From NCBI GenBank assembly GCA_023053685.1, contig JALIGW010000001.1, positions 52,573,359 through 52,637,358 of the forward strand: a DNA stretch of 64,000 bases, given 5' to 3'. Below, in pieces: positions 12,089-23,344 of the stretch. The stretch's first letter is position 1; the number at the start of each line of letters is the position of its first letter. A program made the position numbers and the translations under genes. The notes under the pieces are model-generated. The model was given only the letters and a program-made list of their open reading frames with translations. It ran no database searches and was not told the origin of the DNA. The stretch comes from Diadophis punctatus similis (lineage: Eukaryota > Chordata > Lepidosauria > Squamata > Dipsadidae).

Positions 12089-12235
12089 CAGGAGTGTCAA
12101 ACTCGATTTCATTGAGGGCCGCATCATGGTTGTGTTCACAGGTGAAATGCAACCAGTTCTCACCGGTTCACCCCAACCATTAGTAAATTGCTTAGGCAGT
12201 TCGGAGAACTGGTTAAAAATAAAGTGCAAGACAAG

Positions 12236-12270
<35 letters not shown>

Positions 12271-13148
12271 TCAGTTAATATCTCCACTTAACAGTTGCAG
12301 CTGGAATGCAGTGATACACGCTGAATCAAGTCAATAAACAACAGAAACTGACAGGATCAGGGCAGGGAAACCCATCAATCACCCATCTAGGGATGGGATT
12401 AACTTCTTCCCTTTAGGAAGGACAAGATTACAAACATTTTCATTATAAAGAGTATTAAGTAACACTTTTGTGATCAGCTGATACTCCCTGGAGTTTCCCA
12501 AGACCTTTTATAGCTGCTGCAGTGTTGGCTACTTCTGGTTTCTTCCTGGGGGAAAAGATACAGGAGGGGACAATGATGCAGCTTGATCATACAGGCCGTG
12601 AATTTAATGCATGTGTGGTCCAGCCAGCTGTATTGCTTCTGCTGTGAAGCACCCAATTTAGAACATAGAGAACATAGAATAATAGAGTTGGAAGGGTTAA
12701 TGGCTTTTGGCAGCACGCCCAGGCTTTCAATTAGCCTTAGCAGCTGCTCTTAGTTTCCCTCTCAGCTGCTGCATTTGCTTTGGGGTTGACTTTTTTTTTA
12801 AAGGGAAATGGTTGTTTTAAGTTTTCTGCATTGTTTTAGTGGTTCCTGGCACTGTCCTTTTGGGGTGTACTTCCCTCACTCTTTTGAAAGCCTCTAGTGA
12901 TGGCAAACTATTCCATGGTTGATTGGTCTCACCCTTAGGAAATTTCTCCTTAGTCCTAGGTTGCTTCTCTGTTTGGTTAGTTTCCATTCATTGTTCCTTG
13001 TTGTGCCTTTTGGTGCTTTGGAAAATAGATTGACTCCCTCATTTTTGTAGGAGCCGGTCCTTTGCTATTTCCAGGGCAGCCCTGCAGGCCAGAGCTAAGC
13101 ACCCTGCAGGCCGGATCCAGCCCGCGGGCCTTGAGTTTGACACCCCTG
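12089..13148. mobile_element. hAT-type MITE, family 2, with internal insertions
   Basis: Ends caggagtgtcaaactc and gagtttgacacccctg lie in a perfect 8-bp duplication atctatgg. The first about 50 bp and the last about 110 bp match the 5480-5931 copy. The middle is foreign: at 12139 a fragment beginning 'caggtgaaatgcaaccag' resembles another hAT family, and 12664-13050 is an antisense CR1 tail. A (CT)n run occupies 12241-12267. Confidence 0.85.
12664..13050 (-). mobile_element. CR1 3' end, antisense, rearranged
   Basis: 'agaataatagagttggaagg' is the complement of the CR1 terminus. 12870-13050 complements the ORF2 C-terminal region, with 'ggaaatttctccttagtcc' and 'tccattcattgttccttg' as markers. 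The part between (12700-12870) is not clearly CR1. It sits within the family 2 hAT element. Confidence 0.6.
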
Positions 13149-13592
13149 ATCTATGGTTATACGTTGTAGCCAAAATCTTGCTTACTATTGTAAATTATTG
13201 TAGCTGTTTGCAATTGGAATGTAACAGGAAATTAGTCTCTATAATTCAGTGGCCTCTTCTGAAGCTGTGGGGGGAAAAGGCTGGAACCAACTGAGACTGG
13301 TAGCTTGCCCAAAGTATATGTCCTGAACAAGGGGACTTAAATTTGCTTCAATGAAGCAGTTCGGGACATTCTCAACAGCTCTCATGGTATCAGAGTGTGA
13401 GGATCTCTCCTCAATTTTTCCCAGTGGTAGCATTATGCCTAACTTCAGTGCTGCCTTTCAGTCCCTTCCAATAGTCAAGCTGGAAGAGGTGTTTGTGTAA
13501 GGACTGTGTACATGCAGAAGCCTCTTTTCAGCTTTTATAAGTGATGGAGGACAATGAGATGAGACTGCAAAACAGAACAAAACAAGCAACAT
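13149..13592. other. intergenic, no gene seen
   Basis: No repeat or coding motif recognised. Confidence 0.45.
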
Positions 13593-13678
13593 GGCTTCTC
13601 CTCCTCCTCCTCCTCCTCCTCCTCCTCCTCCTCCTCCTTCTCCTTCTTCTCCTCCTCCTCCTCCTCCTCCTTCCTTCT
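13593..13678. repeat. (TCC)n microsatellite
   Basis: About 85 bp of tcc triplets with a few ttc interruptions. It accounts for the poly-proline and poly-arginine reading frames over it. Confidence 0.97.
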
Positions 13679-13959
13679 TGTATCCTAAACTCTTTTGGGC
13701 AATTCTTCTTGCAATCTTGAAGTACAAAGAAGAAAGAATGTGTAATGTTAAGGCTAATATCCACAGTATCATTAAGAGACATTTGCCTACATTTGGGACA
13801 GCTTTGAAGTTAAGGAGAAGGATCCTTGTAAAAAAAAATCACAGAAGATGCACCCAATGTCCAAAGTCTCTGCAAATACTTGCTACTGGCATAGACTCTA
13901 CCTTGAAGGGATAAATAACCTGAAGAAACAAATTATGATAACTCTGTTTTAGATGTTGA
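13679..13959. other. intergenic, no gene seen
   Basis: The continuous reading frame through here starts in the (TCC)n repeat and has no recognised domain. Confidence 0.4.
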
Positions 13960-14172
13960 GATTTTAGCTTTTATTGTAATTGCCTGCATAGCATAGCATC
14001 TTGGCTTCTACAGCCTATATTTTAATTCATTTATTTTTCTTTCCCATGCATTCTATTGATTTATTGATGTATTTCACTGTGCTGCATTTTTTAGTCTTTT
14101 AATAGTTTTGCAATCTTTCCAAAGAATTCTTGTTATTGGGTGGATTAAAAATATAATAAATAAATAAATATG
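13960..14172 (+). mobile_element. possible L2-type LINE 3' end
   Basis: A T-rich segment ends in 'gggtggattaaaaatataat' and AAATAAATAAAT, the layout of squamate L2 3' ends (a 'gggcggtat'-like box followed by an A-rich tail). No coding part remains. Confidence 0.4.
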
Positions 14173-14635
14173 CCTCTTTCATTCCACAAATGGACAGACA
14201 TAAGCTTCCAGTAACAAGCAATGAAAGCACTATAAATACTTGTGGGTGTGCTTTCCTTTGCTTCCCTTATAGGAAAGGAGTTTAGTGTTGAAAATATTTT
14301 AGTAATGTGATCAGAGGACAGTAGTGGGAAAGAATTTTTTTCTAATGTGTCTTGCAATCAAAATAAGGAAGGAAGATCTGAGAGCAGAGAGAATATTTTT
14401 GTTAATCAGGATGTAGCATGTTCCAGCATCTGGATGTCAATATTAACTTAAAAAAATTACAGCATGTTTAATTGCTGGTATTAAGAAATTACTTTACTTG
14501 CTTAGTTTTAATTATGTGTGACAGTTACATCTCCCCATTCTGAATTATTTTGTTTGTCAATGCTTTCTATTTCAATGCTCTCTATTTCTAGCAAAATTTC
14601 TTACGCTGTTGTTTATCTTACCTGACCCATGGTCA
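14173..14635. other. intergenic, no gene seen
   Basis: AT-rich unique DNA. Confidence 0.45.
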
Positions 14636-14684
14636 ACTCTCTCTCCCTCTCCCTCTCCCTCCTTCTCTCCCTCCCTCCCTCCCT

Positions 14685-14727
<43 letters not shown>

Positions 14728-15206
14728 TCTTTGTCTCTCTCTCCCTCTCTCCCTCCCTCCCTCCCTCTCTCTCTCCCTCCTTCTCTCTCCCCCCTCTCTC
14801 TCCCTCTCTCTCTCTTTGTCTCTCTCTCTTTGTCTCTCTCTGTCTCTTTCTCCCTCCTCCCTCTCTCTCTCTTTCTCTGTCTCTCTTTCCCTCCCTCTCT
14901 CCCTCTCTCTTTGTCTCCCTCTCTCTCCCCCCTCTCTCTGTCTTTTTCTCCCTCCCTCCCTCTCTCCCTCCCTCTCTCTCTTTCTCTGTCTCTCTTTCCC
15001 TCCCTCTCTCTCTCTCCCTCTCTGTCTCTTTCTCCCTCCCTCCCCCCTCTCTCTTTCTCTGTCTCTCTTTCCCTCCCTCCCTCTCCCTCTCTCTCTTTCT
15101 CTCCCTCTCTCTCCCTCTCTCTCTATGTCTCTTTCTCCCACCCTCCCTCCCTCCCCCCTCTCTCTCTTTCTCTCCCTCTCCCCCCCTCTCTCTCCCTCCC
15201 TCCCTC
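14636..15206. repeat. 570-bp polypyrimidine (CT/CCT/TTTGTCTC) tandem repeat
   Basis: Almost pure C/T on the plus strand, made of ct, ccct and tttgtctctct units in irregular higher-order order. It produces six overlapping artefactual ORFs (Ser/Leu/Pro-rich on plus, Arg/Glu/Gly-rich on minus). No gene is implied. Confidence 0.97.
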
Positions 15207-16595
15207 GTAATATCTGTGAGGAAAAAGCTCTCCAGAAAATATCTCAAAATCTGGGGGGAGGAACACTGTGATTCTCATTGCTGTGTGTATCATTTCAAAC
15301 AAAACCACTATCTTGGGATATGGCTTTTTTGCAAATAAGAATATTCTGGTACAATAAAAGAGATATGATTAAGAAACTCCATCTGATGGAATATCTTTGT
15401 TCAAAAATCATAAAAATGTTAAAAGGTCAGCAAAAGCAAGCATTGACACATTCCTTCTTTAAAACTAACACAGATGAATCAGTTTCCTTTAATTTCTTCC
15501 GAAAGTGAATTATTTTATTTATATAAGCACTGGATTCAGAGTAAACACCTAGGCCTATTAAACAGAACTCCAGAAGGAAGAGAAATAAGACTATTATGGT
15601 ACCATCTTCTCCAGCTCTGTTGTCTTGATTTCATCTTTGATTTCTCTCTTCTTTGAAACCATAGTCAATCTGTCATTCCAGTTCTGGTCATACAACAATG
15701 CAAAAATATGGTCATCACATCAGACATACTGATCCATTCTCATTATTGTAATGCTTCTTTCTCTGATCATTTCTCATTTTACCTTGATCCCCTCACGTTT
15801 AATCAGCTCTTTGTTGACCCAGTCAGTCATAACTTTTACCAGCCCAACAGGCCATCTGTGACACACAAAGACCCGCCAGATGTACCTTTGAAGCTCCTGA
15901 CTGGAGGGAAATGTTATTTAGGAATGGTTCCCTGAATTCTGGATTTTTAAAAACATGATACTCTCCAAACTTCTTCATTGGCTTTATGACAGCTCCCAGA
16001 GCCGGTACCTTATCTTCAAATCTCCTCATGCCATTTTTCCCTATCCTCATATTTTCACTCTTCATTTTCATGGATTCTACAGTTCAAAAGTCTCCTGCTA
16101 TCCTTAAAGACTCTACCCTTTGTTCCAGGTTAGCTACCCAATATCTCTGTGTTACTTCTTCTTCAATTTTTTTTCAGATCCCTTCTGAAACTTACAATTT
16201 TCAATGAATCTTTGCCACCATTTCATTGTAACCCCCCCATGTAAATTTCACCTCTAACTTATGCTAAGTGAATGCAAGATCTAAACTTAAGCTACTGAAG
16301 TGCAAATTTCTTATCTGTTTCCCTTTCTTTGCTTTCCTTAGTCCACATTTTACATTAGTGACAAGTCTTTATAACAGGGATCCATTCTCTTGTACTCTAG
16401 AAATCTGTAAAGTAATATAAAAACTTGAGAGTAGGCAGCATACAATTATTGATAAACCAATAAAATTCTACAGTGGCAATAGAGAATTGTCAATACAATA
16501 GTTTGTAATATGGAAATCTTTTATATGGATAGAGACCAAAAGGAATACCTTTTGTTTACCAAGTTGCTTTGAATCTATTCTAGAATCTCCTAGAG
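15207..16595. other. intergenic, one unassigned possible pseudo-coding stretch
   Basis: About 1.4 kb. 15655-16210 has ordinary coding-like composition with frames broken by stops, possibly an old LINE or processed-pseudogene relic, but I recognise no domain. Nothing else is visible. Confidence 0.3.
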
Positions 16596-17072
16596 CAGTG
16601 ATGGCGAACCTTTTTTGGCTCATGTGCCAAAAGGGTGTGTGTACGCGCGCTAGCATGCGTGCATGTGCCCACACACATGTCCTCCCACTGCACATATGCA
16701 CAACCCCTGCACTGGCCCCCATGCATGCGCACAACCACCATCCCCCATGCTGCCCCCCATGCATGTACACAGGCCTCACTGAAGCCTCTGGACTCCTGAA
16801 GCCTCCGGATGGCAAAAAACGGGCCAACGGGTCAACCAGAAGTTCATTTCCAAACTTCCGGTTGGCCCGTTGGGCCATTTTTCACCGTCCCCTGGCTTCA
16901 GGGGTCTTTCCTGAAGCCTGGGGAAAGCAAAAACGGCCGAAAAGAAGGCTGAAAATCAGCTGGCCAGCACGCACATGCACACTGGAGCTGACATAGGGCA
17001 ACACCTCGTGTGCCCTCAGATATGGCTCCGTGTGCCACCTGTGGCACACGGGCCAAAAGTTCGCCATCACTG
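16596..17072. mobile_element. hAT-type MITE, family 4
   Basis: Ends CAGTGATGGCGAACCTTTT and AAAGTTCGCCATCACTG, with a perfect 8-bp duplication tcctagag. The interior has CpG-rich 'gtgtgccacctgtggcacac' blocks forming secondary inverted repeats. No transposase. Related copy at 24619-24931. Confidence 0.92.
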
Positions 17073-17235
17073 TCCTAGAGCAACAAGTAATGTAAACCAG
17101 ACATTTGTAGATGAATATATAGTATGAGAGAGAAAGGAAAAAAGAAATCAAACAGCCCCTAATCTTGGAATCCAATAGTCCTCATCCAGTCCCAGTTGCC
17201 AGTGTGTTGTGTCACTGCAAAACAAGTGCCAACCC

Positions 17236-17442
17236 TGTTACATCTCAGTAAAAATGAGACTGGAGGCAAGGCTAGTGACTTCAGCTCTTTATTCGGTTAC
17301 AGTGACAACTCCAGCAAAAGCTGGGATCATGGCAGGGGTTTAAATAGAGCGTTGGACTGGCAGAGAGCCAATCAGATTTTACCTGCTCAAGTTCCTGGTC
17401 GCATTGGAGTGAAGACTTCCCCCAGTTCCTCAGAACATAACA
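17236..17442 (-). repeat. Gypsy-type 3' LTR
   Basis: 207 bp with TGTTA...TAACA ends. On the minus strand it holds a TATA-like 'ctatttaaacc' and an AATAAA signal in 'aataaagagctgaag', both in the positions expected of an LTR. The same landmarks occur in the solo LTR at 54331-54548. A purine tract (AAAGGGGAAGGGA on the minus strand, 17443-17455) directly precedes it, as a polypurine tract should. Confidence 0.8.
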
Positions 17443-17455
17443 TCCCTTCCCCTTT
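17443..17455 (-). promoter_or_regulatory. polypurine tract of Gypsy element
   Basis: Minus-strand AAAGGGGAAGGGA immediately upstream of the LTR's TG end. In LTR retrotransposons this primes plus-strand DNA synthesis. Confidence 0.7.
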
Positions 17456-18943
17456 AGTTCTGTACATACATTAGCATAGGTAATCGTCTAGATACGTAGG
17501 ACGCTTAACAGGTCTAGTTGACCTGCGCAGTTCAATCGATCGTAGCCGGAGAGGACGTGTTTTCTCCCTCTGGTTCCCTCTGTGGATTATTATGGAAGGA
17601 CGTGATGGTGATGATGAATTCAGTCGGATGGATTTCCCCGTCGTCGCTGGGTGGCACCTCTGGATCAAAAGCTAAGTGACCCGGCTCCGGAGAAAAAGTT
17701 GTAGCTGTGGGAAGAGCATGGTTAGGAGAGGGGCCCTCTTCCTAATCAGCATTTAATGGCCGGCGGTCTCTTAATTGGTCCAAATGACGCCGCCACCTTC
17801 TGCCTCCCCCAACATCTATTAGTTATGATTTTGGACCTATTCGTTCCAAAACTTCCCCAGGTAGCCACGGGTAACCAGTAGCATGATTCCTTGCATAGAC
17901 TGGATCGCTTACTTCAAATGTCTTGATTTTTGGCGTGTTTAGTGTTTCTTTGTTGTTAGAATAGCTTGGGTGTAATCAGTTGAGGGTGGACCAAAGCCTC
18001 CGGCTCATGAGGAGCTCAGCAGGGCTTTTCCCTATGACTGTGCTTGGTGTTATATGTTGGGCTGTTAGTAATCTATCGAAGCGGGCTTGCCAGTCCCCTT
18101 GTTTAACTCTGCCCAGGGCCTCTTTTGTAGCCCGGATGGCTCTCTCAGCTGATCCATTGCTACTCGCCTGGTAGGGCGAAATTAAGGTGTGCTTAATACC
18201 TAGACTGGCTAGGAAACTCTTGAATGGCATTGAGGTTAGCTGACACATTGTCTGAGACTAATGTGTCTGGTAGCCCGTGTGTTGCAAAGAGTTTCCTCAG
18301 TATCCTTATCACTGCTTCTGAAGTTGTGGTTTGCATTATTGCTACTTCCAACCATTTGGAATAAGCATCCACTACTATAAAAAATATTTGCCCGTGAAAA
18401 GGACCAGCGAAATCCACATGTATTCTTGACCATGTGGCCCTGGGTTGCTCCCACTCCAGGGTGGGGGATTTTGGAGATGATGGTCTAGATTCCTGGCACA
18501 GAGTGCACCCTCTATATCTTTGTCCATGTTGGGCCACCATACATAGCTCCGTGCCAACGCTTTCATTCTAACCATCCCTGGGTGCCCCTCATGTAGAGCC
18601 CTTAGAATATCCTCTCGAAGTGACAAAGGAGCGAGGACTCTCTCTCTCCCCATAACAGACACCCCTCTTGTACCGCCATTTCGTGTTGTCGTTTGGCAAA
18701 GTGTTGGAGGCTGGGCTTAAATGGCCCCTTTGGCCACCCCCTCTTTACCCAGCTCATGACTGTGCGAAGCTTGGTATCTCTGGCTGTCTGAGCTGCAATG
18801 TCTCTCGCTGTTATTAACTCCAGTTTGACAATGTCTATCAAAAGGCTAGGAAGACCCGGAGTTGGGTCATCCACTAGCTCTGGAAGGGGGCAGCATGTAA
18901 GATATTTCTCAAATACAATTCCCTCCTCTTTCACTTTAAGGAT
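17456..18943 (-). pseudogene. Gypsy pol remnant: RNase H/integrase linker, integrase
   Basis: The minus strand encodes the 3' half of a Ty3/Gypsy pol in at least three frames. In order: a linker with 'PELVDDPTPGLP' (near 18880); an HHCC zinc-binding region, with 'HEGHPG' near 18580 and C-x2-C at about 18507; the integrase core with D at about 18413 ('DFAGP'), D at about 18251 ('SDN') and E at about 18145 ('NGSAERAI'); and a C-terminal segment containing 'PWLPGEV' near 17860. All three catalytic acidic residues are present, but frameshifts near 18246 and about 18500 separate them, so no full protein is made. Gag, protease and RT are missing: similarity stops where the (GA)n repeat starts at 18944. 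Function in life: retrotransposon cDNA integration. Here it is a fossil. Confidence 0.88.
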
Positions 18944-19002
18944 TGAGAGAGGGAGAGAGAGAGAGGGAGGGAGGGAGGGAGGGAGAGGGAGAGGGAGAGG
19001 GA

Positions 19003-19067
<65 letters not shown>

Positions 19068-19097
19068 AGGGAGAGGGAGAGAGAGAGAGAGAGAGAG
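18944..19097. repeat. (GA)n/(GGGA)n microsatellite
   Basis: About 150 bp of purine-only tandem repeat at the truncation point of the Gypsy element. Confidence 0.97.
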
Positions 19098-19461
19098 GTA
19101 AAGAACCAACTCATGGAACCCAGGTACTGTAAAATAGAACCAATGAATTAAAAACTTTGGGTAATATATTCAGTGAATATAGAAAGCTCTAGAAACTCAA
19201 ACTACTAAAATGAAGCATAAAGGATAAATACAGAAGATGGTTGTCATTCACTTGGAGATGACTGGCTATAAATCTAAGGAATAGATGGCTTCCTTTCTGA
19301 AACTGATTTTCCAAGTATAGATGTATCAGTCAAGGTGAGTAGCACAAAGTCATTTGACTTAAAAAAAATCATCTCATTGGAGATGTCACGGAATGAACAT
19401 GACAGCTATAGAATGTATCTAATTATATTTATAATTATATATATTTTTAAAAAATATTCAT
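19098..19461. other. intergenic, no gene seen
   Basis: AT-rich unique DNA. Confidence 0.4.
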
Positions 19462-19675
19462 TAGGTGCCTTCGAGTCTGCAATCTCCTGATGACTGCCTG
19501 GACAAGTCCCTGCAGTTTTCTTGGCAAGATTTCAGAAGTGGGTGGGGGGTGTTTGCTGTCTTCCTAGGGCTGAGAGTGAGTGGCCCAAGGTCACTTTGTG
19601 CCTAAGGCAGGACTAGAATTCAGAGTCTCTTGGTTTCTAGACTGGTGTCTTAATCACTACACCAAATTCTCCCTC
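19462..19675 (-). mobile_element. Sauria-type SINE, antisense
   Basis: Starts with the complement of a Bov-B-like end ('aggtgccttcgagtctgc') and 'acaagtccctgcagttttc'. It then runs through 'ggcccaaggtcactttg' to a tRNA-like head complement ending 'ctacaccaaattctccctc'. Same family as 9879-10100. Confidence 0.8.
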
Positions 19676-20057
19676 ATAGTTATAATTATCTAATTATATC
19701 ATCGTCTACTATTTGTATTAACAAATAACATTTAAACAAAAATCAAAGCTATCACCTTCTTTTCCATCAGTGTCATCTTTGCAGTGTTATCTGCATTTGA
19801 GGCCTTAGGACTGCAACATCACTCTTTGGTGGCCCTCTAACTAGCTGGGACCACCCATCCCCGTGGATCATAGCCCTGGAAACTAGTGGACCTTTTTACA
19901 TTCCATATGAAACTGAGGTTTTCTTCTAGGACATATTGAGTAATTCAATCAAAGCTTTGTTTGCAACCTGGAGTAGGTGTGCGACTGAGGCCCCTGCCCT
20001 GGATCACTTCTATGTGGCTTCTGTGTCCTGCATCCTGGGAAGTTCTTTGATTTTCTG
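19676..20057. other. intergenic, flank of CR1
   Basis: No repeat recognised. The CR1 similarity begins around 20058, but its exact 5' breakpoint is unclear. Confidence 0.35.
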
Positions 20058-20277
20058 AAGAGCTTCAGAACAACACCCAGCAAGGGAACAAAGAATCCTA
20101 CAAGTAAACCACTGGCTAAAGGGTTGGTGTCGCCAAAAAAACTTTGGATTCCTAGACCACGGACTGCACTACCTCCAAGATGGACTTTTGGCAAGGGACG
20201 GGTTACATCTCACAAAGACTGGGAAGAATGTCCTCGGAAAAAGACTGGCCCAACTTGTCAGGAGGGCTTTAAACTAA
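20058..20277 (+). pseudogene. CR1 ORF1 C-terminal esterase tail
   Basis: In the frame ending with TAA at 20275-20277, the translation contains 'NHWLKGWCRQKNFGFLDHG' followed by 'DGLHLTKTGK'. The W..WC...GFGF.D and DGLHL(T/N)..G blocks are the C-terminal signature of the SGNH-type esterase domain in CR1 ORF1, where the Asp and His are catalytic. The frame meets a stop (TGA) near 20056, so only about 73 codons survive. It overlaps the beginning of the open frame of ORF2 in a different frame. Confidence 0.75.
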
Positions 20278-23205
20278 AATCGCGAGGGGAGGGTGACCAA
20301 TCTACAGGATCCCCGGGGCCCAACTCCAAGCATGGACCCCAAGCAAACAAAACAAACAATGAACCAAAAAGGGATGGGGAAGAAAACAAACTCAAACGAC
20401 AAATAAGAGACAAAGAAAGAACACCCACAACCAGGCACAAAGAACTCAAATGCCTCTACACAAATGCACAAAGCCTAGGGAATAAACAAGGTGAACTTGA
20501 AATATTAATGCACGAAGGTACACATGACATAGTCGGAATAACAGAAACTTGGTGGGATGAATCACACGATTGGAACACACAGATAAAAGGATACAAACTC
20601 TTCAAAAAAACCAGATCACATAAAAAAGGAGGTGGTGTTGCACTGTATATAAAGGACCACTATGTAGCTACAGAGCTACAAGTAACCAAGGAAGAAAACC
20701 CATTAGAATGCATATGGGTCAACATAAAAGAAAAAAAGAACGACACAACAATAGGAGTATACTACAGACCACCAAACCAAACAGAAACAATGGACACCCT
20801 TTTTACCAACCAGCTAAAGAACATATACAAGAAAAACAACATTGTAATAATGGGAGACTTCAACTACCCGGATATCAACTGGAAAACCAACTCAGCACCA
20901 AGTGAGAAATCTAACAGATTCCTAACCAGCCTAGCTGACAACTTCATTGTCCAAAAAGTGGAGGAGGGAACTAGAGGGGCAGCCATACTGGATTTAATAC
21001 TTACAAACAGAGAAGAAACAATAGAAGGAGTTGAAGCTGCAGGAACACTTGGCGAGAGTGACCGCATAATACTAAAATTCACCATAAAGCAAACACAAAT
21101 AATGGAACATAACAACACCTATATCCCAGACTTCAAAAAAGCCGACTTCAATAAACTCAGAGAAAACTTGGGGAAGTTCCCTTGGATGAAAGTACTAAAG
21201 GGTAAAACAACTCAAGAAGCCTGGGAGATCCTAAAAAACACGATCTTAAAAGCCCAGAACACCACAATACCGATGAGGAAGAAAAACAAGAAATCCAAAA
21301 GGAAACCAGCATGGCTAAACAAAGACCTCACCGATAAACTGAATGAAAAAAAAGATAAATACAAAAAATGGAAAGATGGGCACATAACCAAGGCAAAGTA
21401 CCAACAGACAGCCAGAATCTGTAAAGAAAAAATCAGGACAGCAAAGGCCCAGAATGAACAAAGACTCGCAACAAAAGTCAAAGACAACAAAAAAAGCTTC
21501 TTCCAACACATAAACAACAAGAAAAAAATCAAAGAAACAGTTGGTCCACTAAGGAGAGAAGACGGCAAAGAAGTAACAGACAACACAGACAAAGCAGAGC
21601 TACTGAACACATTCTTCGCATCAGTCTTCACACAAAAGGAAACTGCAGCTCAACTACCCAGCAACACAAATATAAAAAACAGATTCGAAGCAAGACTCAA
21701 CCTAAGCAAAAATACAGTAAGAGATCACCTATCTGAACTTAATGAATACAAAGCACCAGGACCTGATGGATTACACCCCAGAGTCCTAAAAGAACTAGCA
21801 GAAGTCATTTCGGAACCACTGCACCACATCTTCCACAAATCCTGGAACACAGGGGAACTCCCCGAGGACTGGAAAAGAGCTGATGTGGTCCCCATCTACA
21901 AAAAAGGTAAAAAAACAGACCCAGGAAACTACAGACCAATCAGCCTAACATCAATACCTGGGAAAATACTGGAAAAAATAATTAAAAACCAGATCTCACA
22001 TCATCTAGAAACAAACCAAGTAATAACCAACAGCCAACACGGATTTGTTAAGAACAAGTCATGCCAAACCAACCTCATCTCATTTTTCAACACTGTGACC
22101 AAATTAGTAGACCAGCGAAATGCAGTAGACATCATATACCTGGACTTCAGCAAAGCATTTGACAAAGTAGACCACAACCTACTTCTTCATAAGCTAGAAA
22201 AAAGCGGGATAGACAGCTACACAACCAGATGGATTAACAACTGGCTGACCAACCGTACCCAACGAGTAGTCCTCAATGGCTCTAAGTCCACATGGAGAGA
22301 AGTAAGGAGTGGCGTACCACAAGAATTCCGTCCTAGGCCCAGTACTCTTTAATATCTTCATAAATGACCTAGATGAGGGAATAGCAGGAGAACTAACCAA
22401 ATTTGCAGACGATACCAAGCTGGCGGGAGTAGCAAACACCCCAGAGGACAGACTCAAAATCCAGAGGGACCTTGACAGACTCGAACACTGGGCCCAAACA
22501 AATAAAATGAAATTTAACACGGAGAAAAGTAAAATTCTACACCTAGGTAAGAAGAATCAAAAGTACACATACAAACTGGGTGAAACCACACTCAATAGCA
22601 GCGATTGCGAGAGGGATCTTGGAGTCTTGGTAGACAGCCAACTAAATATGAGCCAGCAGTGTGCAGCAGCAGCCAAAAAGGCCAACGCAGTCCTGAGCTG
22701 CATAAATAGAGGGATACAATCAAGGACCAGAGAGGTACTAGTACCACTCTATAAAGCCTTGGTCAGACCACACCTAAAGTACTGCATCCAGTTTTGGTCA
22801 CCACACTACAAAAAAGACATTGAAACCCTAGAGAAAGTGCAGAAGAGAGCAACCAGGATGATAAAGGGTCTGGAAAATAAAACATACAAAGAGCGGTTGC
22901 AGGAACTGAGCTTGGCCAGTCTGGCGAAGAGAAGGACCAGGGGTGACATGATAGCAGTGTTCCAATACTTGAGGGGATGCCATAGAGAGGAGTGGGTCAG
23001 GCTGTTCTCTATAGCACCAGAAAGCCAAACAAGGAATAACGGATGGAAGCTGACCAAGGAGAGATTCAACCTGAAAGTGAGGAGAAACTTTCTGACGGTG
23101 AGAGCGATCAACCAGTGGAACAGATTGCCAGCGGAGGTTGTGAGAGCCCCAACACTTGCAACCTTCAAGAGGAGACTGGACTGCCATCTGTCTCAAATGG
23201 TGTAG
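20124..23205 (+). pseudogene. CR1 ORF2: AP endonuclease-reverse transcriptase, one frameshift
   Basis: Two overlapping frames (20124-22352 and 22309-23205) together give an almost complete CR1 ORF2. Residues about 107-330 are the apurinic-like endonuclease: 'NAQSL', 'ITETWW', 'GDFNYPDINW' and 'GESDR' carry its conserved N, E, D and D residues. The RT follows: 'GNYRPISLTSIPGKILEKI', 'YLDFSKAFDKVDH' (first catalytic Asp), 'SGVPQ', then after the frameshift 'LFNIFINDL' and 'FADDTKL' (the two catalytic Asp). The C-terminal CR1 region ends at 23205. The shift is a +1 change around 22322-22333, just after 'SGVPQ', so the protein cannot be completed. The first ATG at 20124 lies upstream of the ORF1 stop and may not be the real start; no other ATG occurs before the endonuclease. 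The role in the living element is target nicking and target-primed reverse transcription. Confidence 0.93.
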
Positions 23206-23344
23206 GAACTCCTGCTGGAGCAGGGGGTTGGACTAGATGACCTACAAGGTCCCTTCCAACTCTAATAATAAATCTAAAAATCTAAAAGATGAAGCACTAT
23301 AAGTGATGCCTGAAGTACCATTGGAAAAAGACAAATAGTGAATC

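Larger units (their letters stand above)
20058..23290 (+). mobile_element. CR1 LINE, nearly complete ORF2
   Basis: A long CR1 retrotransposon copy containing the C-terminus of ORF1, the full endonuclease-RT ORF2 with one frameshift, and the usual short 3' tail ('agcagggggttggactag', then 'ggtcccttccaactctaa'). The 5' end is truncated within ORF1. Its good preservation compared with the other CR1 fragments here marks it as one of the youngest CR1 insertions of the window. Confidence 0.93.

Noticed and set aside
13458..13914. Poly-proline and poly-arginine ORFs
   Set aside because: Produced by the (TCC)n microsatellite.
14572..15308. Six long overlapping ORFs of Ser/Leu/Pro or Arg/Glu/Gly
   Set aside because: They are translations of the 570-bp pyrimidine repeat in all frames and have no domain.
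15655..16210. Possible processed pseudogene
   Set aside because: The frames are broken and I could not match any known protein, so it is only noted as unassigned.
16468..17175. ORFs of 97-136 codons on both strands, Cys/His-rich on the minus strand
   Set aside because: They cross the borders of the family 4 MITE, and the Cys/His pattern comes from 'gcatgtg' repeats rather than a zinc finger.
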